DNA from: Heterohyrax brucei
Lineage: Eukaryota > Chordata > Mammalia > Hyracoidea > Procaviidae
Assembly: GCA_028571685.1 (NCBI GenBank)
Contig: CM053158.1
Coordinates: 55,396,001 to 55,460,000 of the forward strand
Reading direction: 5' to 3'
Length of the DNA: 64,000 nt
Numbering within the stretch: the stretch's first letter is position 1; the number at the start of each line of letters is the position of its first letter. A model generated the notes under the pieces. That model had not been told where the DNA came from. It saw nothing but the letters and a program-made list of their open reading frames with translations, and ran no database searches. The position numbers and the translations under genes were made by a program. Below, piece by piece: positions 1 through 13,584 of this stretch.

Positions 1-321
1 CTATGCATGGTAGCTTTGCTGCAGTGGAGACACCATTTAACTGGTAAATATTTAGCTAGTGAAACAAGAGGGGGACATTTTGCTGTATCCTATGAGAGCA
101 CAAACACTGCCTGGGTTCAGATTCCACCTTTTTCAGTTTTTAGCTGTGTGGCCTTGGGAGATGAGGTGATATCTGTACTTGCTATCAAATATAAAATAAG
201 AGTAAAAGTAGAATTTTCCACACAGCATTTTAAGATCATACAGATTTGTTTGCCAGGAATCAGAACAGTGCCTGCAGCCTCCCATAAAATCCACTGTCAG
301 CAGACCCAATCAACTAGCTAC

Positions 322-405
322 TCTTTGAAAACCCAGTGGGGCAGTTCTACTCTATCTTATGTGACGGCCATGATCAACTCGACCTCAGCACGTTTGGTTT
401 GATTT
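322..405 (+). repeat. AfroSINE 3' fragment
   Basis: Carries the SINE body phrase GGGGCAGTTCTACTCT, a degenerate version of the 'gagtcggaatcgactcg' block and a T/G-rich tail (GTTTGGTTTGATTT). The tRNA-like head is not recognisable. A 131-aa ORF spanning it is spurious. Confidence 0.6.
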
Positions 406-486
406 AGTAAAGAAAAAGCAATGCTGTTTATAGCTGGGACAACTCTTGATATATTAAAAGATGTATTTTAAAATCAGTGAAGTACA
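406..486. other. Short intronic spacer
   Basis: AT-rich sequence between the SINE fragment and the RTE 3' end; nothing recognised. The bases at 1-321 are likewise presumed intronic with no clear repeat. Confidence 0.4.
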
Positions 487-2250
487 ATGTTGCTGTTAGG
501 TGCTATTAAGTCAGTTCTGACTCATAGAAACCATATGTACCACAGAACGAAACACTACCACATCCTGCAACATGCTCACAATCACTGTTATGCTTGAGCC
601 TGTTGTTACAGCAACTCTCAGTTCATCTCACTGAGAGAGTCTTCCTCTTTTCCCCCAACCCTCTACTTTACCAAGCTTGAAGTCCTTCTCCCAAGACTGA
701 TCCCTCCGGACAACACGTCCAAAGTATGTAAGACATAGTCTTGCCATTCTTGCTTCTAAGGAGCACTCTGGTTGTACTTCTTCCAAAACAGGTTTCTTCA
801 GTCATTTGGCACTCCATGGTATAGTGAATATTCTTCACAGCACCACACTTCACAGGTGTCAGTTCTTTGGTCTTCCATATTCATATTCCTGTTTTCACAC
901 ACGTATGTGATTAAAAATACCACAACTTGGGTCAGGTGCACCCTAGTCTTCAAAGTGACATCTTTGTGTGTAAACACTTTCAAGAGGTCTGTTGCAGCCC
1001 ATTTGCCCAAGGTAATGTGTCTCTTGATTTTTTGACTGATACTTCCAGGGGTATTGATCATGGATCAAGTAAAATGAAATCCATGATAACTTCATCTTTT
1101 CTCCATTTATCATGATGTTGCTCATTGGCCTAGTTGTGAGGATTTTTGTCTTCTTTATGTTGAAGTGTAATCCATAGTGAAGACTGTGATCTTTGATTTT
1201 CATTAGTAAACACGTTGAGTCCTCTTCATGGTTAGCAAGCAAGGTAGTGTCATCTGCATACGCAAGCTATTAATGAATCTTCTTCCAATCTTGATGCCCA
1301 TTCTTCCTGATACAGTCCAACTTCTTGAATTATTTACTTAGTATGTGCATTGAATATATATGGTGGAAGGATACAACTCTGACACACACCTTTGCTGATT
1401 TTAAACCAAACCAAAACTGAGTGCTGTCGAGTTGATTCCAACTCATAGCAACCCTATGGGACAGAGTAGAACTGCCCCATAGAGTTTTCACGGAGTGTCT
1501 AGTGGATTTAAACTGCTAGTCTTCTGATTAGCAGACATAACAGTTAGACACTACGCTACCGGGGTTTCCTTAAGCCACGGATTATCCATATATTCTGTCC
1601 TAACAGCTGCCTCTTGATCTATGTACAGGTTCATCTTGAGCACAATTCAGTGTTCCAGAATTCACATTCTTCATAATGTTATCCATAATTTATTATAATC
1701 CATATAGTTGAATGCCTTTAGATAGTCAAGAAAACACAAGTAAACATCCTTGTGGTATTCTCTATTTTTGATCAAGATCCCTGTGACATCAGAAATGATA
1801 TCCCTAGTTCCATGTCCTCTTCTGAATCTGGCCTGAATTTATGGGAGTTCTTTGTCACTGTACTGCTGTAGCCAATTTTGAATTATCCTCAGCAAAATTT
1901 TACTTGCATGTGAAAGTAATGAAATTGTTTGATAATTTCTGCATTCAAGTGTATCGTCTGTCATGGGAATAGGTATAAATATGGATCTCTACCAGTCAGT
2001 TGGCCAGGTAACTGTGTTCTAAATTTGTTGGCGTAGATGAGTGAGCACTTCAATGCTCTGTCTGTCTGTTGAGACATCTCAGTTGATACTCTTATCGATT
2101 TCCAGGAACCTTGTTTATCACCAGTGCCTTCAGTGCAGCTTGGACTTCTTCCTTCACTACCATCAGTTCCTGATTGTAAGTTTCCCTGAAATAGTTGAAT
2201 GTTAACCATTTCTGTTTGGTATAATAAGTCTGTGTACTTCTTTCATCCTT
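487..2250 (-). mobile_element. RTE (BovB-like) LINE, 3' half of a near-complete copy
   Basis: On the minus strand this is the reverse transcriptase region and 3' end of an RTE LINE. The 3' terminus lies at 487 as the complement of the CACCTAACAACAAC-type tail. Translation at 943-1242 gives the RTE phrase LLMKIKDHSLHYGLHFNIKK followed by TKILTT, just after the RT active-site region. The open frames are short and broken by stops, so the copy is dead. An AfroSINE sits at 1395-1572. The element is interrupted at about 2250 by an L1 and resumes at about 4700. Confidence 0.9.
1395..1572 (-). repeat. AfroSINE inside RTE
   Basis: Complete-looking copy in reverse. The complement of its tRNA-like head (CTACCGGGGTTTCC) is at the right and its 'gtcgagttgattccaactc' end at the left. 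It splits RTE RT sequence that continues on both sides, so it is younger than the RTE. Confidence 0.93.
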
Positions 2251-4700
2251 TTTTAAAATTATGTTTTAAGATAAAGTTTACAATTCAAGTCATTTTGGTC
2301 TTACAACTTAACAAAAACATTGTTATACAACCCTGGTTGTCCTCCCCACAGTGTGACAACACACTCCTTCTCTACCCTTATTTCCGGTGTCCATTCAACT
2401 AGCTCTTGACCTCCTTTGCCTTGTCATCTCGCCTCAGGTCAGGAGCTGCCAAGTTAGTTTCATGTATCTACTTAAGACAAGAACACTATTCACCAGTGTC
2501 GTTTCATGCCATTTTTTAGAAAATTTTTTTCATTGTGATTAAGTGAAAGTTGACACTCTGACACTCTAAGACAGTTTTCCATATAAAACCCCAAGTACCT
2601 GCCTTTCTCGTCTGTTTTCTTCATCTTGTGACAGCACACCCTTCTTTTTCACTCTTCTAGTATCTACTCATCCAACACATGTCCCCTCCTCTCCACCCTC
2701 TCCTTTCCCCTCTGTAAAGAGACCAGTAGGACAGCCATATATACATATTAAACCATAAAGTACACATACCACATGCATCACTCTGTGTCCCCAAGTCCAG
2801 TCTATTCTTTGTCTGAAGTGTTGGCTTCAGCTCTGGGCCAGCAGCAAGTCCAGGGGCTATGTTCTCAGGGGAACCTTCAGGTTGTTAGGCCATCAAGTCT
2901 GGTCTTCTAGTAGAATTCTAGGTCTGCATACCCCTTTTTCTTGCACTATGTCAGGGACTCTACACTGTGTCCTCTATCTGGACTGTCTTTGGTGGTGGTC
3001 AGGGACCATCTGTTTCTTCTGGTCTCTTGTTTTATGCCTTATAGTCCAGTCTTATCTTTGTCTGAAGAGTTGGCTTCAGGAATCATTTCAGCTCTGGTTT
3101 AATGAAGAGCCTGGGGGCTGTGTCTTCCAGGGACCTGCCAGCCTGTCAGACTATTAAGTCTAGTCTTTTTACTACAGTTTGAGATCTGTACCTCAGGTTT
3201 CTCCCACTGCATCAGGGAATCTTTTATGTATTGTCTGTCAGGGCAATCACTGGTGGTAGCTAGGCACCATCTGGTTCTTCTGGTCTCGTGCTTATGTAGT
3301 CTCGGGTTTATGTGGCCCTTTCTATCTTTTGGGCTCCTGTGTTCCTTACGCCTTTGCAGTTCTCCATTCTCCTTTGCTCAATGTGGATTGGGACTAATTG
3401 ATGCCTCTTAGATGGTCATTCACTCGCTTTTTAAGACCCCGGATGCCACTTACCAAAATGGAATGCAGAACATTTTCATAATAAACTTTGTTTTTCATTT
3501 AACCTAAATGTCCCCTGAAGCCATGGTCCCCAGACCCCTACCCCTGCTACTCAGTCCCTTTAAGTGTTTAGTTGGATTCAGGAAACTTCTTAGCTTTTGG
3601 TTTAGTTCAGTTGTGCTGACTTCTCCTGTATTGTGTGTTGTCCTGTCCTCCTCCTAAAATAGTTTTTATCTATAATCTAGTTAGTGATTACCCCTCATAC
3701 TCCCTCTCCACCCTCATTACTATTAAAGAATGTTTTCTTCTGTGGTTAAACCTTCTCTTTAGTTCTCTCGAAACCCTAGTGCCATAGTGGGTTAGTGCTA
3801 TGTCTGCTAACCAGAAGTTTGACAGTTCATGTCTACCAGACACTCCTTGGAAACTCGATGGAGCTGTTCTACTCTGTCTGTAGGGTAGCTATGAGTCAGA
3901 ATCAACTTGAAGGCACTCGGTTTGGTTTTGGCTTTTTAGTTCTTATAAATTGGTCTCATGCAATATTTGTCCTTTTTCAACTAATTTCATTCAGTGTAAT
4001 GCCTTCCAGATTCCTCCATGTTATGTTTCCCCAATACATCATTATTCTTTAATATTGCTTAATATTCCATTGTGCAAATATATCATAATTTGTTTATTCA
4101 TTCATCCTTTGATGGGCATCTAGGTTGATTCCTTCTTTATGTTATTGTGGACAGTGCTGCAGTGAAAATGGGTGTGCACATGTCTATTTATGTGACCACT
4201 GTTACTTCTCTAGGAAATAGTGCAAGGAGTGGGACTCCTGGATCGTGTGATATTTCTATTTCTAGCTTTGTAGGAAAGCCCCAAATTGATTGCCTAAGGG
4301 ATTGTGCCATTTTACATTCCTATGAGCAGTACATACATGCTACAGTCTCTCTACTGCCTTTCCAGCATTTACTGTTTTGTGTTATTTGGATTAGTAGTAG
4401 CCTTGTTGGGGTGGGGCCTCTTACTTTTCCATTTATTGCTCCACTAAAAAATGCCAGTAGAATTTGGATCGGGATTGCTTTGTATCTATAAACTGCTTTG
4501 GGTAGAACAGACATTTTCACAGTGGTGAGTCTTCTGATCCATGGGTGAGGTAAGTTTCTTCACTTACATGGGTTTCTTTTGGTAATATCTTGTAACTTTC
4601 TTTGTATAGATCTTTTATGTCTCTGGCTAGATTTATTCATAAGCATTTTATGTTATTCAGGGGTATTGTAAATTATATTGATTTGATCTTCCATATTCTT
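2250..4700 (-). mobile_element. L1 3' portion inserted in the RTE
   Basis: Reverse-oriented, 5'-truncated L1. From right to left it has the C-terminal end of ORF2 (4320-4520 encodes MSVLPKAVYRYKAIPIQI and NSKCWKGSRETV, typical of L1 ORF2), a long 3' UTR with the 'accaagtccagtctattctttgtctgaag' type blocks also seen near 25.5 and 56.1 kb, and a T-run at about 2250. The imperfect flanks CTTTCATCCTTTT and CTTCCATATTCTTTT look like a degenerate target-site duplication. An AfroSINE is nested at 3768-3942. Confidence 0.85.
3768..3942 (+). repeat. AfroSINE inside L1
   Basis: Plus orientation: head AAACCCTAGTGCCATAGTGG, B-box-like region, CCTTGGAAACTC body, GAGTCAGAATCAACTTG block and TTTGGTTTTGG tail. 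It is the third nesting level here (SINE in L1 in RTE). Confidence 0.93.
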
Positions 4701-6285
4701 TTAATATTTCCTGTGTCATTTAATATTGTACCCATAGAAACCTTCATTATTGCAACTCAAGGCTTGACTTTCCCCCCCCACAACTCTTTCAACTTGAGAA
4801 ATGCCAAGCTTGTTCTTCTTTTGGATTTCTATCTCCAGTTCTTTCCACATGTCATTATAATACTTTACTTTGTCTTCTTCAGCTGCCATTTGAAATCTTC
4901 TGGTTGCTTTAGTTGCTGGATGTTCAAGAACAAATTTTAGAGTCTCTTCTGACATCAGTTTTGGTCTTCTACTTGTTTCCTGTCTTTTCAATGACCTCTT
5001 GCTTTCTTTATGTGTAATGTCCTTGATGTCATTCCACACCTCATTTTGTCTTCTGTCATTTGTGTTCAGCACGACAAATCTGTTCTTAAGACAGTCGCTA
5101 GTCTCAGATGGGATATGTTCAAGTTGGTACATTGGTTCTTCTGGATATTATCCAATTTTCTGCAGTTTTAATTTGACCTTCCGTATGAGCAACTGATGGT
5201 CTGTTCTATAGTCAGCCCCTGACCTGTTCTGACTGATGATATTGGGGTTTTCCTTCATCTCCTTCCACAGATGTAGTCAGTTTGATTCCTCCATGTTCCA
5301 TCTGGCAAGTTCCATGTGTAGAGTCATTGTTTGTGTTGGTGAAAAAAATGTATTTGCAATGAAGGAGTCATTGGGCTTGCAAAACTCTATCATGTGATTT
5401 CTGACATTCTTCCTATCACCAAGGCTATATGTTCCAATTATCAGTCCTTCTTCTTTGTTTCCAACTTTTGCATTCCAATCTCAATTAATTATTAATGCAT
5501 CCTGATTGCATGTTCAGTCAATTTGGGACTGCACCAGCTAGTAAAAATGTTCAATTTCTTTGTTTTTGGCCTGAGTGGTTGGTGAGTAAACTTGAATAGT
5601 AGTCATATTAATTGATTTTCCTTGTAGGTATATGGATATTATCTCATCACTGTCAGTGTTATACTTCAGGACAGATCTTGAAATACTCTTTTTGATGATG
5701 AGAGCAATACCATTCGTCTTGAAGTTGTCATTCCCAACGTAGTAGACCACATGGGTTGTCTTATTCAGAGTTGGTAATACTGGTCAATTTAAGCTCACTA
5801 ATGCCTTGACTGTCAATGTTTATGTGTCCCATTTCATTTTTGATGATTTTCAATTCCCCTAAATTGATACTTTATACTTTCCACATTCCAGTTAGTAATG
5901 GATATTTGTGGCTATTTCTTCTCATTTGGAGTCATGCTACATCAGCAAATAAAGGTCCTAAAAGCTTGACTCCATCCATGTCATTAAGGTCAACTCTATT
6001 CTGAAGAGGCAGCTCTTCTCCAGTTGTCTTTTGAGTGCCTTACAGCCTGTGGGATGGGGTAGAGGGTCATCATCTGACACTGTATTGAACAATATTCAGT
6101 TGCTTATCGTAGAGTTTTCACCTGCTAAGTCTTTTCAGAAGTATACTGCCAGGTCCTTCTTTCTAGCCTGTCTTAGTCTGAAAGCTCAACTGAAACCTGT
6201 CTTCCATGTGTAACTCTATTGGTATCTGAGTACTAGTGGCACAGTATTCAGATACCAGCAGGGTCACCCATGGTAACCTGTAGGT
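4700..6285 (-). mobile_element. RTE LINE, 5' half (endonuclease and linker)
   Basis: Continuation of the RTE begun at 487. Minus-strand frames encode the linker (4716-5132, LKNRFVVLNTNDRR and related) and the apurinic-type endonuclease (5538-5750, MVYYVGNDNFKTNGIALIIK then SVLKYN and IQVYSPTT). The 5' end is near 6285. Net of insertions the element is about 3.2 kb, close to full length, with many stops. The EN piece contains the family phrase 'QVYSPTT'. Confidence 0.9.
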
Positions 6286-6291
6286 AATAAC

Positions 6292-6458
6292 CAAAAAGAT
6301 CAAATCTACTGCTGTTGAGTTGATTGTGACTCATAGCAACCTTATAGGTCGGGATAGAACTGCCACATAGAGTTTCCAAGGACCCCCTGGCAGCTTGAAC
6401 TGCTGACCTTTTAGTTAGCAGATATAACGGTTAATCACTACTCCACCAGGGTTTCCTT
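6292..6458 (-). repeat. AfroSINE next to RTE 5' end
   Basis: Reverse copy with CTGTTGAGTTGATTG..., GAGTTTCCAAGGA and the complement of the head (CCACCAGGGTTTCC). Confidence 0.93.
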
Positions 6459-6547
6459 GTAGGCAATAGTAGATAAATAATTAAATAAAGTTCTGGAAAA
6501 CTGAATAATCAGAGGCAGGGTAGATCTCTGTCCTCAGTTGAAATTGT

Positions 6548-6580
6548 AAAAAAATAAAATAAAATAAAAAATAATAAAGC
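6548..6580. repeat. A-rich (AAAAT)n simple repeat
   Basis: Run of AAAATA-type units. Confidence 0.8.
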
Positions 6581-6597
6581 CACTTATATTGGTGGAT

Positions 6598-7056
6598 GGT
6601 ATATCCATTTCCTAGCACTACCATAATAAACTGCTGCAAACTTCATAGCTTAAAACAACAGAAATTTATTGTCTCAAAGTTCTGGTGGCCAAAAGTCTGA
6701 AATTAGGTTATCTGCAGGGCTGGCTCCTTCAGCAAGCATTAGAGGAGATTCTGTACTGTGCCTCTTTCCAAGCTCCTGGTGGCACAGAATTTCCTTAGCT
6801 TGTAGGTGCCTCGCTCTCAGCTGTCTTTGTGTTCACATAGGCTTCCTTCCTCAGCATCTCTCTCTGTCCCCTGTGTGTCTCTCCTTTTTGTAAGGATACC
6901 AGCCACTGGATGCAAGAGCCACCATAATTCCAGAGTGATTTCATCTGAAGGTCCTAAACTAATCACATCTGTAAAGAGACCCTATTTCCAAATAAAGTCA
7001 CATTCTCATGTTCTGAGTGGACATGAATTATTTGGAGGCATTATTTAATCCACTAC
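6598..7056 (-). mobile_element. Solitary MLT1-type (ERVL-MaLR) LTR
   Basis: Has the reverse of the MLT1 hallmark ends: 'aacaacagaaatttattgtctcaaagttctgg' at the left, then GTAAGGATACCAGCCA, AAGAGACCCTATTTCCAAAT and a right end leading to 'taatccactaca'. No internal retroviral genes are adjacent. It is an old copy shared across mammals, judged by its family type. Confidence 0.75.
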
Positions 7057-8149
7057 ACATGACTATTTAATCAGCAGCACAATTATAAGCAAACTGTGAT
7101 GCTACTGAACATCCAAATCACTTTTTGAGTTTTCCAAGAAATTATTAAAGCATATTTCTGTGATTTAAGAAAAAAATCAGTTTTAGTGATACCTCCATTA
7201 GGGAGTCCCCCCCCCCCAAAAAAAACAGTGCCATCAAGTTGGGTCCAGGATTACGCAGGTAATTTGATAATCTAATCAAGACATAACTGCCAACGAGGTG
7301 GACAGTCACTGATGACTGTGTATGAGTTTATGCTGACCCTCTACACAGCTAATCATTAGTTGTTGGGAAATGTTTGACCTGAAAGTGCTTATTTGTGATG
7401 AGAACCAGAGGAAGAATCTCCATTAACACCTCCCAAGCGTCACCCTTCTGCTGACTCCATGCTAAATTCTCCTGCTACTTGACTGATACTGCAATTAGTA
7501 TTTCTTTTTGTTTGTTTGTTTGTTTAAACAGCTGTATACATTTGTGTTTCCTATGAGAAATCAATACTCTGGTTGTGAAGACTTAATTGGATTTATAGTT
7601 TAATCACTCTCATATGTATGCTTTCTTCAGTAGTAGATTGAAAATGTTCTCGCTGATGGTTTGGTTCTCTTGGCAGAGGTTCTGCCTTTGTGTGTTTTAC
7701 AAATGAAGCTTTGTCTCAGTATTTGTTCTCTCTGGTAATTGAGTTATGCGTCTTCCAGCATTTAAGATAGTATGACAGAGAAGGGCAAGAAAAACTTCAG
7801 AATAATATAAAGGTTATTTTGAGGAAGGCTTGTGTACATTGATAAAAAGTCTGAATTATGGAATATTTTGAAGCCAGTTTTGTTACTTTGAAGCACATAT
7901 GGTGAGAGAAACCAGGCAAAGCCTTAAACAGTGGAATCCTTGGGGAAACTTGTTTGAAGGAGTAGATGAGATTGCTTATAATTCACAGAACAATTTATAT
8001 GTAAATTGTGTGTCTGACAGTGACAAGGATACTTGAGGGTATTCAAAACATTGCCTTTCATTAATAATATCTAAACATTGCCTCTACAATCTTGTTTACA
8101 TTATTTCTGTCGCAGCCAAGATAATCTCTGCAGTTTGGCATAGCCAGAG
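7057..8149. other. Intronic sequence, nothing recognised
   Basis: About 1.1 kb of AT-rich sequence with a C-run/A-run at 7207-7227 and a (TTTG)n tract at 7507-7525. I see no exon with family resemblance and no clear repeat. Confidence 0.4.
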
Positions 8150-8816
8150 TTGGTGTATTAGTTGTATAATTGCATAACAAATTAGCCCCAAATTTAGATA
8201 TGTAACACAGAGTACATATATTTTCTCATGAAGTTCTGAGGGTCAGGAATTGGGGAGTGGCTTAGCTATGTAGTTCTGTTTCAGAGTCTCTTGAGAGATT
8301 TCAGTTAAGCTGTTGGCTAGGGCTGTAGTTGAAGGTTTTACTGGGGCTGGGGGGTCTGTTTCCATACTCAAGTCCTGTGATTGACAGAAGACTTGGGTTC
8401 CTTGCTATGTGGGCCTCTCCATAACTTGGTTTTCTTCAGAGTGAGTGATGAGAGAAAGAGAAGAGGCATTACTGTTGTTCCTGATGTAATCTTAGAAGTA
8501 AGCTACCATCCCTTCTGCTATTGCTCCTGTCCCACCAATACTGGCATACCATGAGACAGGGTAGCATAACGGTGTTTTGCCAGCGCACTGTTGGAGAAGA
8601 CTTCCCCGTCTTCATCGTAGGCACCTTTCTACAGGTTTACTTATGCAAGGTTCCCCCAGAATCAGTGATTTGAGAGGGAGTGAGAACAGCACCCAAGACG
8701 GAGACCGCTTCATCTTGGGTGTCACCCACCTTCACTTCTGCTGTATGCTGTTGGTCATACAGACTAATCCTGATACAGTGTGGGAAGGGACTGTACAAAA
8801 TTGAATACTAGGAGCT
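8150..8816 (-). repeat. Old interspersed repeat, probably LTR-derived
   Basis: Matches a common mammalian dispersed repeat recognised by 'ataacaaattagcccca', 'gggtcaggaattggggag', 'gtgggcctctccataacttgg' and a 'cacttctgct...ggtcatacaga' end. The right-hand portion appears twice (about 8440-8540 and 8660-8800), suggesting internal duplication. The family name is not assigned. Confidence 0.45.
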
Positions 8817-8821
8817 TAGAG

Positions 8822-8988
8822 GCTTGAAAACATTGGTGATGTAGTGGTTAAGTGTTACAGCTGTAGTCCAGTGGTTAGCAGTTCAGATCCACCAGTCCTT
8901 CCTTGGAAACTCTGTGGGGCAGTCCTGCTCTGTCCTCCAGGGTAGCTGTGAGTCAGAATCAACTCAACAGCTGTTGGGTTGTGTTGGT
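8822..8988 (+). repeat. AfroSINE
   Basis: Plus copy: TGATGTAGTGGTTAAGTG head, CCTTGGAAACTCTGTGGGGC body, GAGTCAGAATCAACTC block and TTGGGTTGTGTTGG tail. Confidence 0.93.
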
Positions 8989-9014
8989 CTTAGAGGCTGG
9001 CTATCACAGTTGTC

Positions 9015-9400
9015 ATGTGTCTTAGTTTCCTAGAAGTACCATAACAAACGCACCACAATGCGGATAACTTTGGAGAACAGAAAGTTATTATCTCATGGTT
9101 GGGAAAGATAGGAGTCCAAATCAGGGCATCAGTAGCCCTGGTTTGTTGACAGACTGTGACACGGTCTCCTTTCTGTGTCTTTCTCTGTATCTGTTATGTT
9201 CTCTCATAAGATGCAACTCAAAGGTTAGGTTTAGAACTCATACTACCCTGATGTGATATGTTGTTAACATTTCTTAAACTCTGTTTCCAAATGGGGTTGC
9301 GTTCACGGGTACAGACAGAAGTTAGGACTTCAGTGTATCTTTGGTGTGTGTGTAGAGGAGGTTTGTGTGTGAAATAATTCAATCCATGAAAATGTATGAC
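9015..9400 (-). mobile_element. MLT1-like LTR
   Basis: Degenerate reverse LTR with 'taccataacaaacgcaccac' at the left, CTCTGTTTCCAAATGGGGTT and 'gttaggacttcag' in the middle and 'aataattcaatccatga' at the right. It lies about 430 bp upstream of the first visible TAFA4 exon. Confidence 0.65.
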
Positions 9401-10351
<951 letters not shown>

Positions 10352-10523
10352 GGAACCCAAATCAAACCTATTGTTGCCAAGTCACTTCTGACTCATAGCA
10401 ACCCTATAGAACAGAGTAGAACTATCCCATAGAGTTTCCAAGAAGTGCCTGGTGAATTTGAACTGCCGACCCTTTTGATAAGTAGATGTAATACTTAATC
10501 ATTACTCCACTAGGGTTTCCTTA
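10352..10523 (-). repeat. AfroSINE
   Basis: Reverse copy: ATTGTTGCCAAGTCACTTC, GAGTTTCCAAGAAGTGCCTGG, then the complement of the head (CCACTAGGGTTTCC). Confidence 0.93.
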
Positions 10524-11769
10524 TATGTAATATGACATCTAAATATATAGATTCATGTAATTTTTTAGTTTATTGTTTTAAAAAATATGTATTTATAAAA
10601 CATCCTCTATAGAACAACTTCTCTGAGAATGGGTTGGGATTATATGTCATTCATGGCTAGTCTCTAAATCCCCCAACACAGCACTGGGCCAGTGGTTTAA
10701 AAAAATGATTGAAGGTTGGTGGTTGTAGGTAGAGGTGTAGGATTGATTTCTTTTGATACCCCTGGCTTCTTCCAGCAGACACATTGTTAAAAACAAGTAT
10801 CAGTCCACACAGGGACAAATGCACAGGGTTAGCCCTGAAGCAATTTCTCTATGTTGGCAAAACGTTCCTGAAAGTGAACATTGCCCTGTATCTTAATGCA
10901 TGCAAAGGTCAGCAGTTAAAACACAAACATTCTGAACTCCAGGCCTTATGCAGTCAACAATAAAAGCTGACTCACATCCCACCTCCTTTACTAAACACAG
11001 TAAACACCTGTGGCTGTGTGGTCAGTGGTGGTTCAGTATCAGCAAGACCTCAGCTGTCTTTCAAAACAGGAAAACCAAAACAGAATTGTTCATGTCCATG
11101 GTTTCACCTCAGAAACCGTAGGGGTCAAATGTGTAGCTGAGTTTAAATTTTGTTTAAATTTTAGAGGGGTAATATGGTGTGTTACATGATCTATTATATA
11201 AGAAACCTCACATGTTCCCTGGCAGCACCCATAATCACAGATATTAATATTTTTTGCAGTGAAATATATGAATATTCATGTAGGAAGAAATAAAGCAAGA
11301 TGAAGAACCTCATGTTAAATTCAAGTTGGGGTTGCTGCCATCAACCTTTCCATTTTTAAGAGTTTTCTGGATTTGAGAATTGTAGATAAAATCGTGGACC
11401 TATAAAAGGAGACGAAGATCCTGCACATTTTTTTGAAAAAAATGGCATTTCAGAGAAATTTGCTAAGTTTTTGTACCTTACCCGGATGAGACTGTTTAAT
11501 AGATTTACTTTCTCCATTAGTTGGAAGAAGACCAAATCATGCTCATTCTATCTCTGAACTCTCTCAACTCGGTGGCTTTATCTCAGTGGCTAGTCCTGTA
11601 GTCTAGGGACCAGCAGTGCATCTTACCAAGTTTATTCCTCCTGTTGCAATCTCCGCCCTGTAGCCGGAATGAGTCTTCTATACGAACAACTGATTGTGGC
11701 ACTCACATACATAAAACCACACCCCTGTGGCTTCTTTTAAGATAAAAATCCAAATTCCATGGCATGGCT
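10524..11769. other. Intronic sequence, nothing recognised
   Basis: About 1.25 kb, AT-rich, without a recognisable repeat or coding signal. Confidence 0.4.
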
Positions 11770-12325
11770 GATGTCTTAGTCATCTAGTGCTGCTGTAATA
11801 GAAATACCATAAATGGATGGCTTTAACAAAGGAAAAAATTATTTTCTCACAGTCTAGTAGGCTGCAAGTCCACATGCAGGGCATCAGCTCCAGAGGAAGG
11901 CTTTCACTGTCTGTCAGCTCTGGATTAAGGTTCTCGTCAGCAGTCTTCCTTTGCTCTAACAGCATCTCAGCACGGGAACCACAGATCCAAAGGACAAGGT
12001 CTGCTCCCTGCACTACTTTCTTGGTGGTATAAAACCCCCAATTCTCTTCTTCCCTTTCATCTCTGGTAAGATAAAAGGTGGCACAGGGAAACTCCCTTTA
12101 CATTGGATCCGGGATGTGACCTATGTTACAGTCCCACACTAATCATCTTGAACATAATCCAGCCTGCCTCATTAACTGCAGGCAAAGATAAGGATTTACG
12201 ACATATAGGAGAATTACAATCACAAAATAGAAGACAAGCACACAATACTGGGAATCATGGCCCAGCCAAATCACTACACACAGTGGGGGGAGTGGGGGAC
12301 ATAATTCATTCTGTAACAGCTGATG
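11770..12325 (-). mobile_element. Solitary LTR, ERVL/MaLR-like
   Basis: Same family as 13585-13955 and 42536-43015. Shared phrases are 'tagtgctgctgtaa', 'aggaaggctttc', 'ttcttggtggtataa' and the right end 'ggacataattcattctgtaacag', plus the left 'tgtcttagtcatctag'. About 550 bp and near full length. No retroviral coding region is adjacent. Confidence 0.7.
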
Positions 12326-12329
12326 AAGC

Positions 12330-12650
12330 CCTGCATGATCCAGCTCTGCCTCCTTTCTCTTTTCTCGCAACTACATCCAGCCACAGTGGAGTTCTTTCCA
12401 TTCTCGGTCATCTGTAGGTTTTACGTTTCTCTTTCTCTGCCTGGATCACTGCCTGCCTCCCCCTGACACTTATCTACTTCCTGCTTTCCTTTCAAATCTG
12501 AGTGTTTTTGTATATCCCCAAACTTCCAGTTGATGGCATTTATCTCATTTTGTTGTATAAACCTGTTGAATGTGTTCTGCGTAGACTGTCAGCTTGTTGA
12601 GGGCAGGAACTAGGTCTGTCTTACATTTCCCTCTCAATTGTCTGCTCCAT
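12330..12650 (+). repeat. L2-type LINE 3' fragment
   Basis: Contains the L2 3' signature 'tagactgtcagcttgttgagggcaggaac' type sequence, preceded by 'ctgcctggatcactgcctg'. Ancient mammalian element, heavily diverged. Confidence 0.65.
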
Positions 12651-13584
12651 TAAAAAAAAGAAAAATCTCTTGAGTTAATTCCTATCCGTGATGACTGTGT
12701 GTGTGTCAGTGGAACTGTGGGGTTTTCAGTGGCTGATTATTCAGAATTAGATTGTCCTAGCTGATGTAAATATGTGTTTGGGAAAGGAAGGCACATGAAA
12801 GAATTTTAGCACAGTGGAGAACTGACTCATCACTAATCAGAGTCTGTCTCAAAACATAACAAACTTTGCCTCTGTAGGTTTGAAATTTCTTCTGAAGGAA
12901 TTTATCAATCATAACATACTGTTTTTATACTCTGTCAAGTCTAGAGTTCTGGGATATAAAAAGCCTTACGTGTAATGCTTCTTAATAACTCAAAGCACTT
13001 TTATTGGTATCTGGAAGATACTACTGAGGTATTAATTGCTATTAGCATTTCTATCTTGGTAAAGAAAATACTAATATCTTATGCTAAACTGCCTTATTTT
13101 AAATTTTTAGAAATGCTTATAAATGGCAAAATACCTTTTGGCCATCACTCTAGGGTAACTACATTTATCTGTTTAGTGTATATATTTTTCTACGTATCTG
13201 TATATTTAGAGATATGTCTTTAGAAAATGTGATAGAATTTCATATATGAATGTATGTCTGACACATTTCTTAGTCCATCTTGTTTTATTCCGATCAGTAA
13301 TAGGTTGCGGAGACGTTTGTGTGCCAGGACATACAGATGTAACTCAGTGGTTTTTTTTGTTGTTGTTTTTTAACTGATAGCATTCTTTTGCATAGATAGA
13401 TCATAACTTAATTAACACATCAAGTGATGGACATTTATAGGTTGTGTCTGTGGTAAATAAAACACATTCACCAGCTCCTCTAATGTCGTAGGGTCAGTGC
13501 TTTGGCATCTGAACAGCTTATGCAGCACTGTCAGACAAAACTGTGATGACAGATGAGTGTGTACGTGGTGCACTGCATAGCATG
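12651..13584. other. Intronic sequence, nothing recognised
   Basis: AT-rich, with poly-A and poly-T stretches (12652-12666, 13350-13372). Confidence 0.4.

Noticed and set aside
7..402. 131-aa open frame at the window start
   Set aside because: It runs through an AfroSINE fragment and has no family features or splice context.
4716..5132. 138-aa minus frame as a host gene
   Set aside because: It is RTE linker/endonuclease sequence within a dead LINE.
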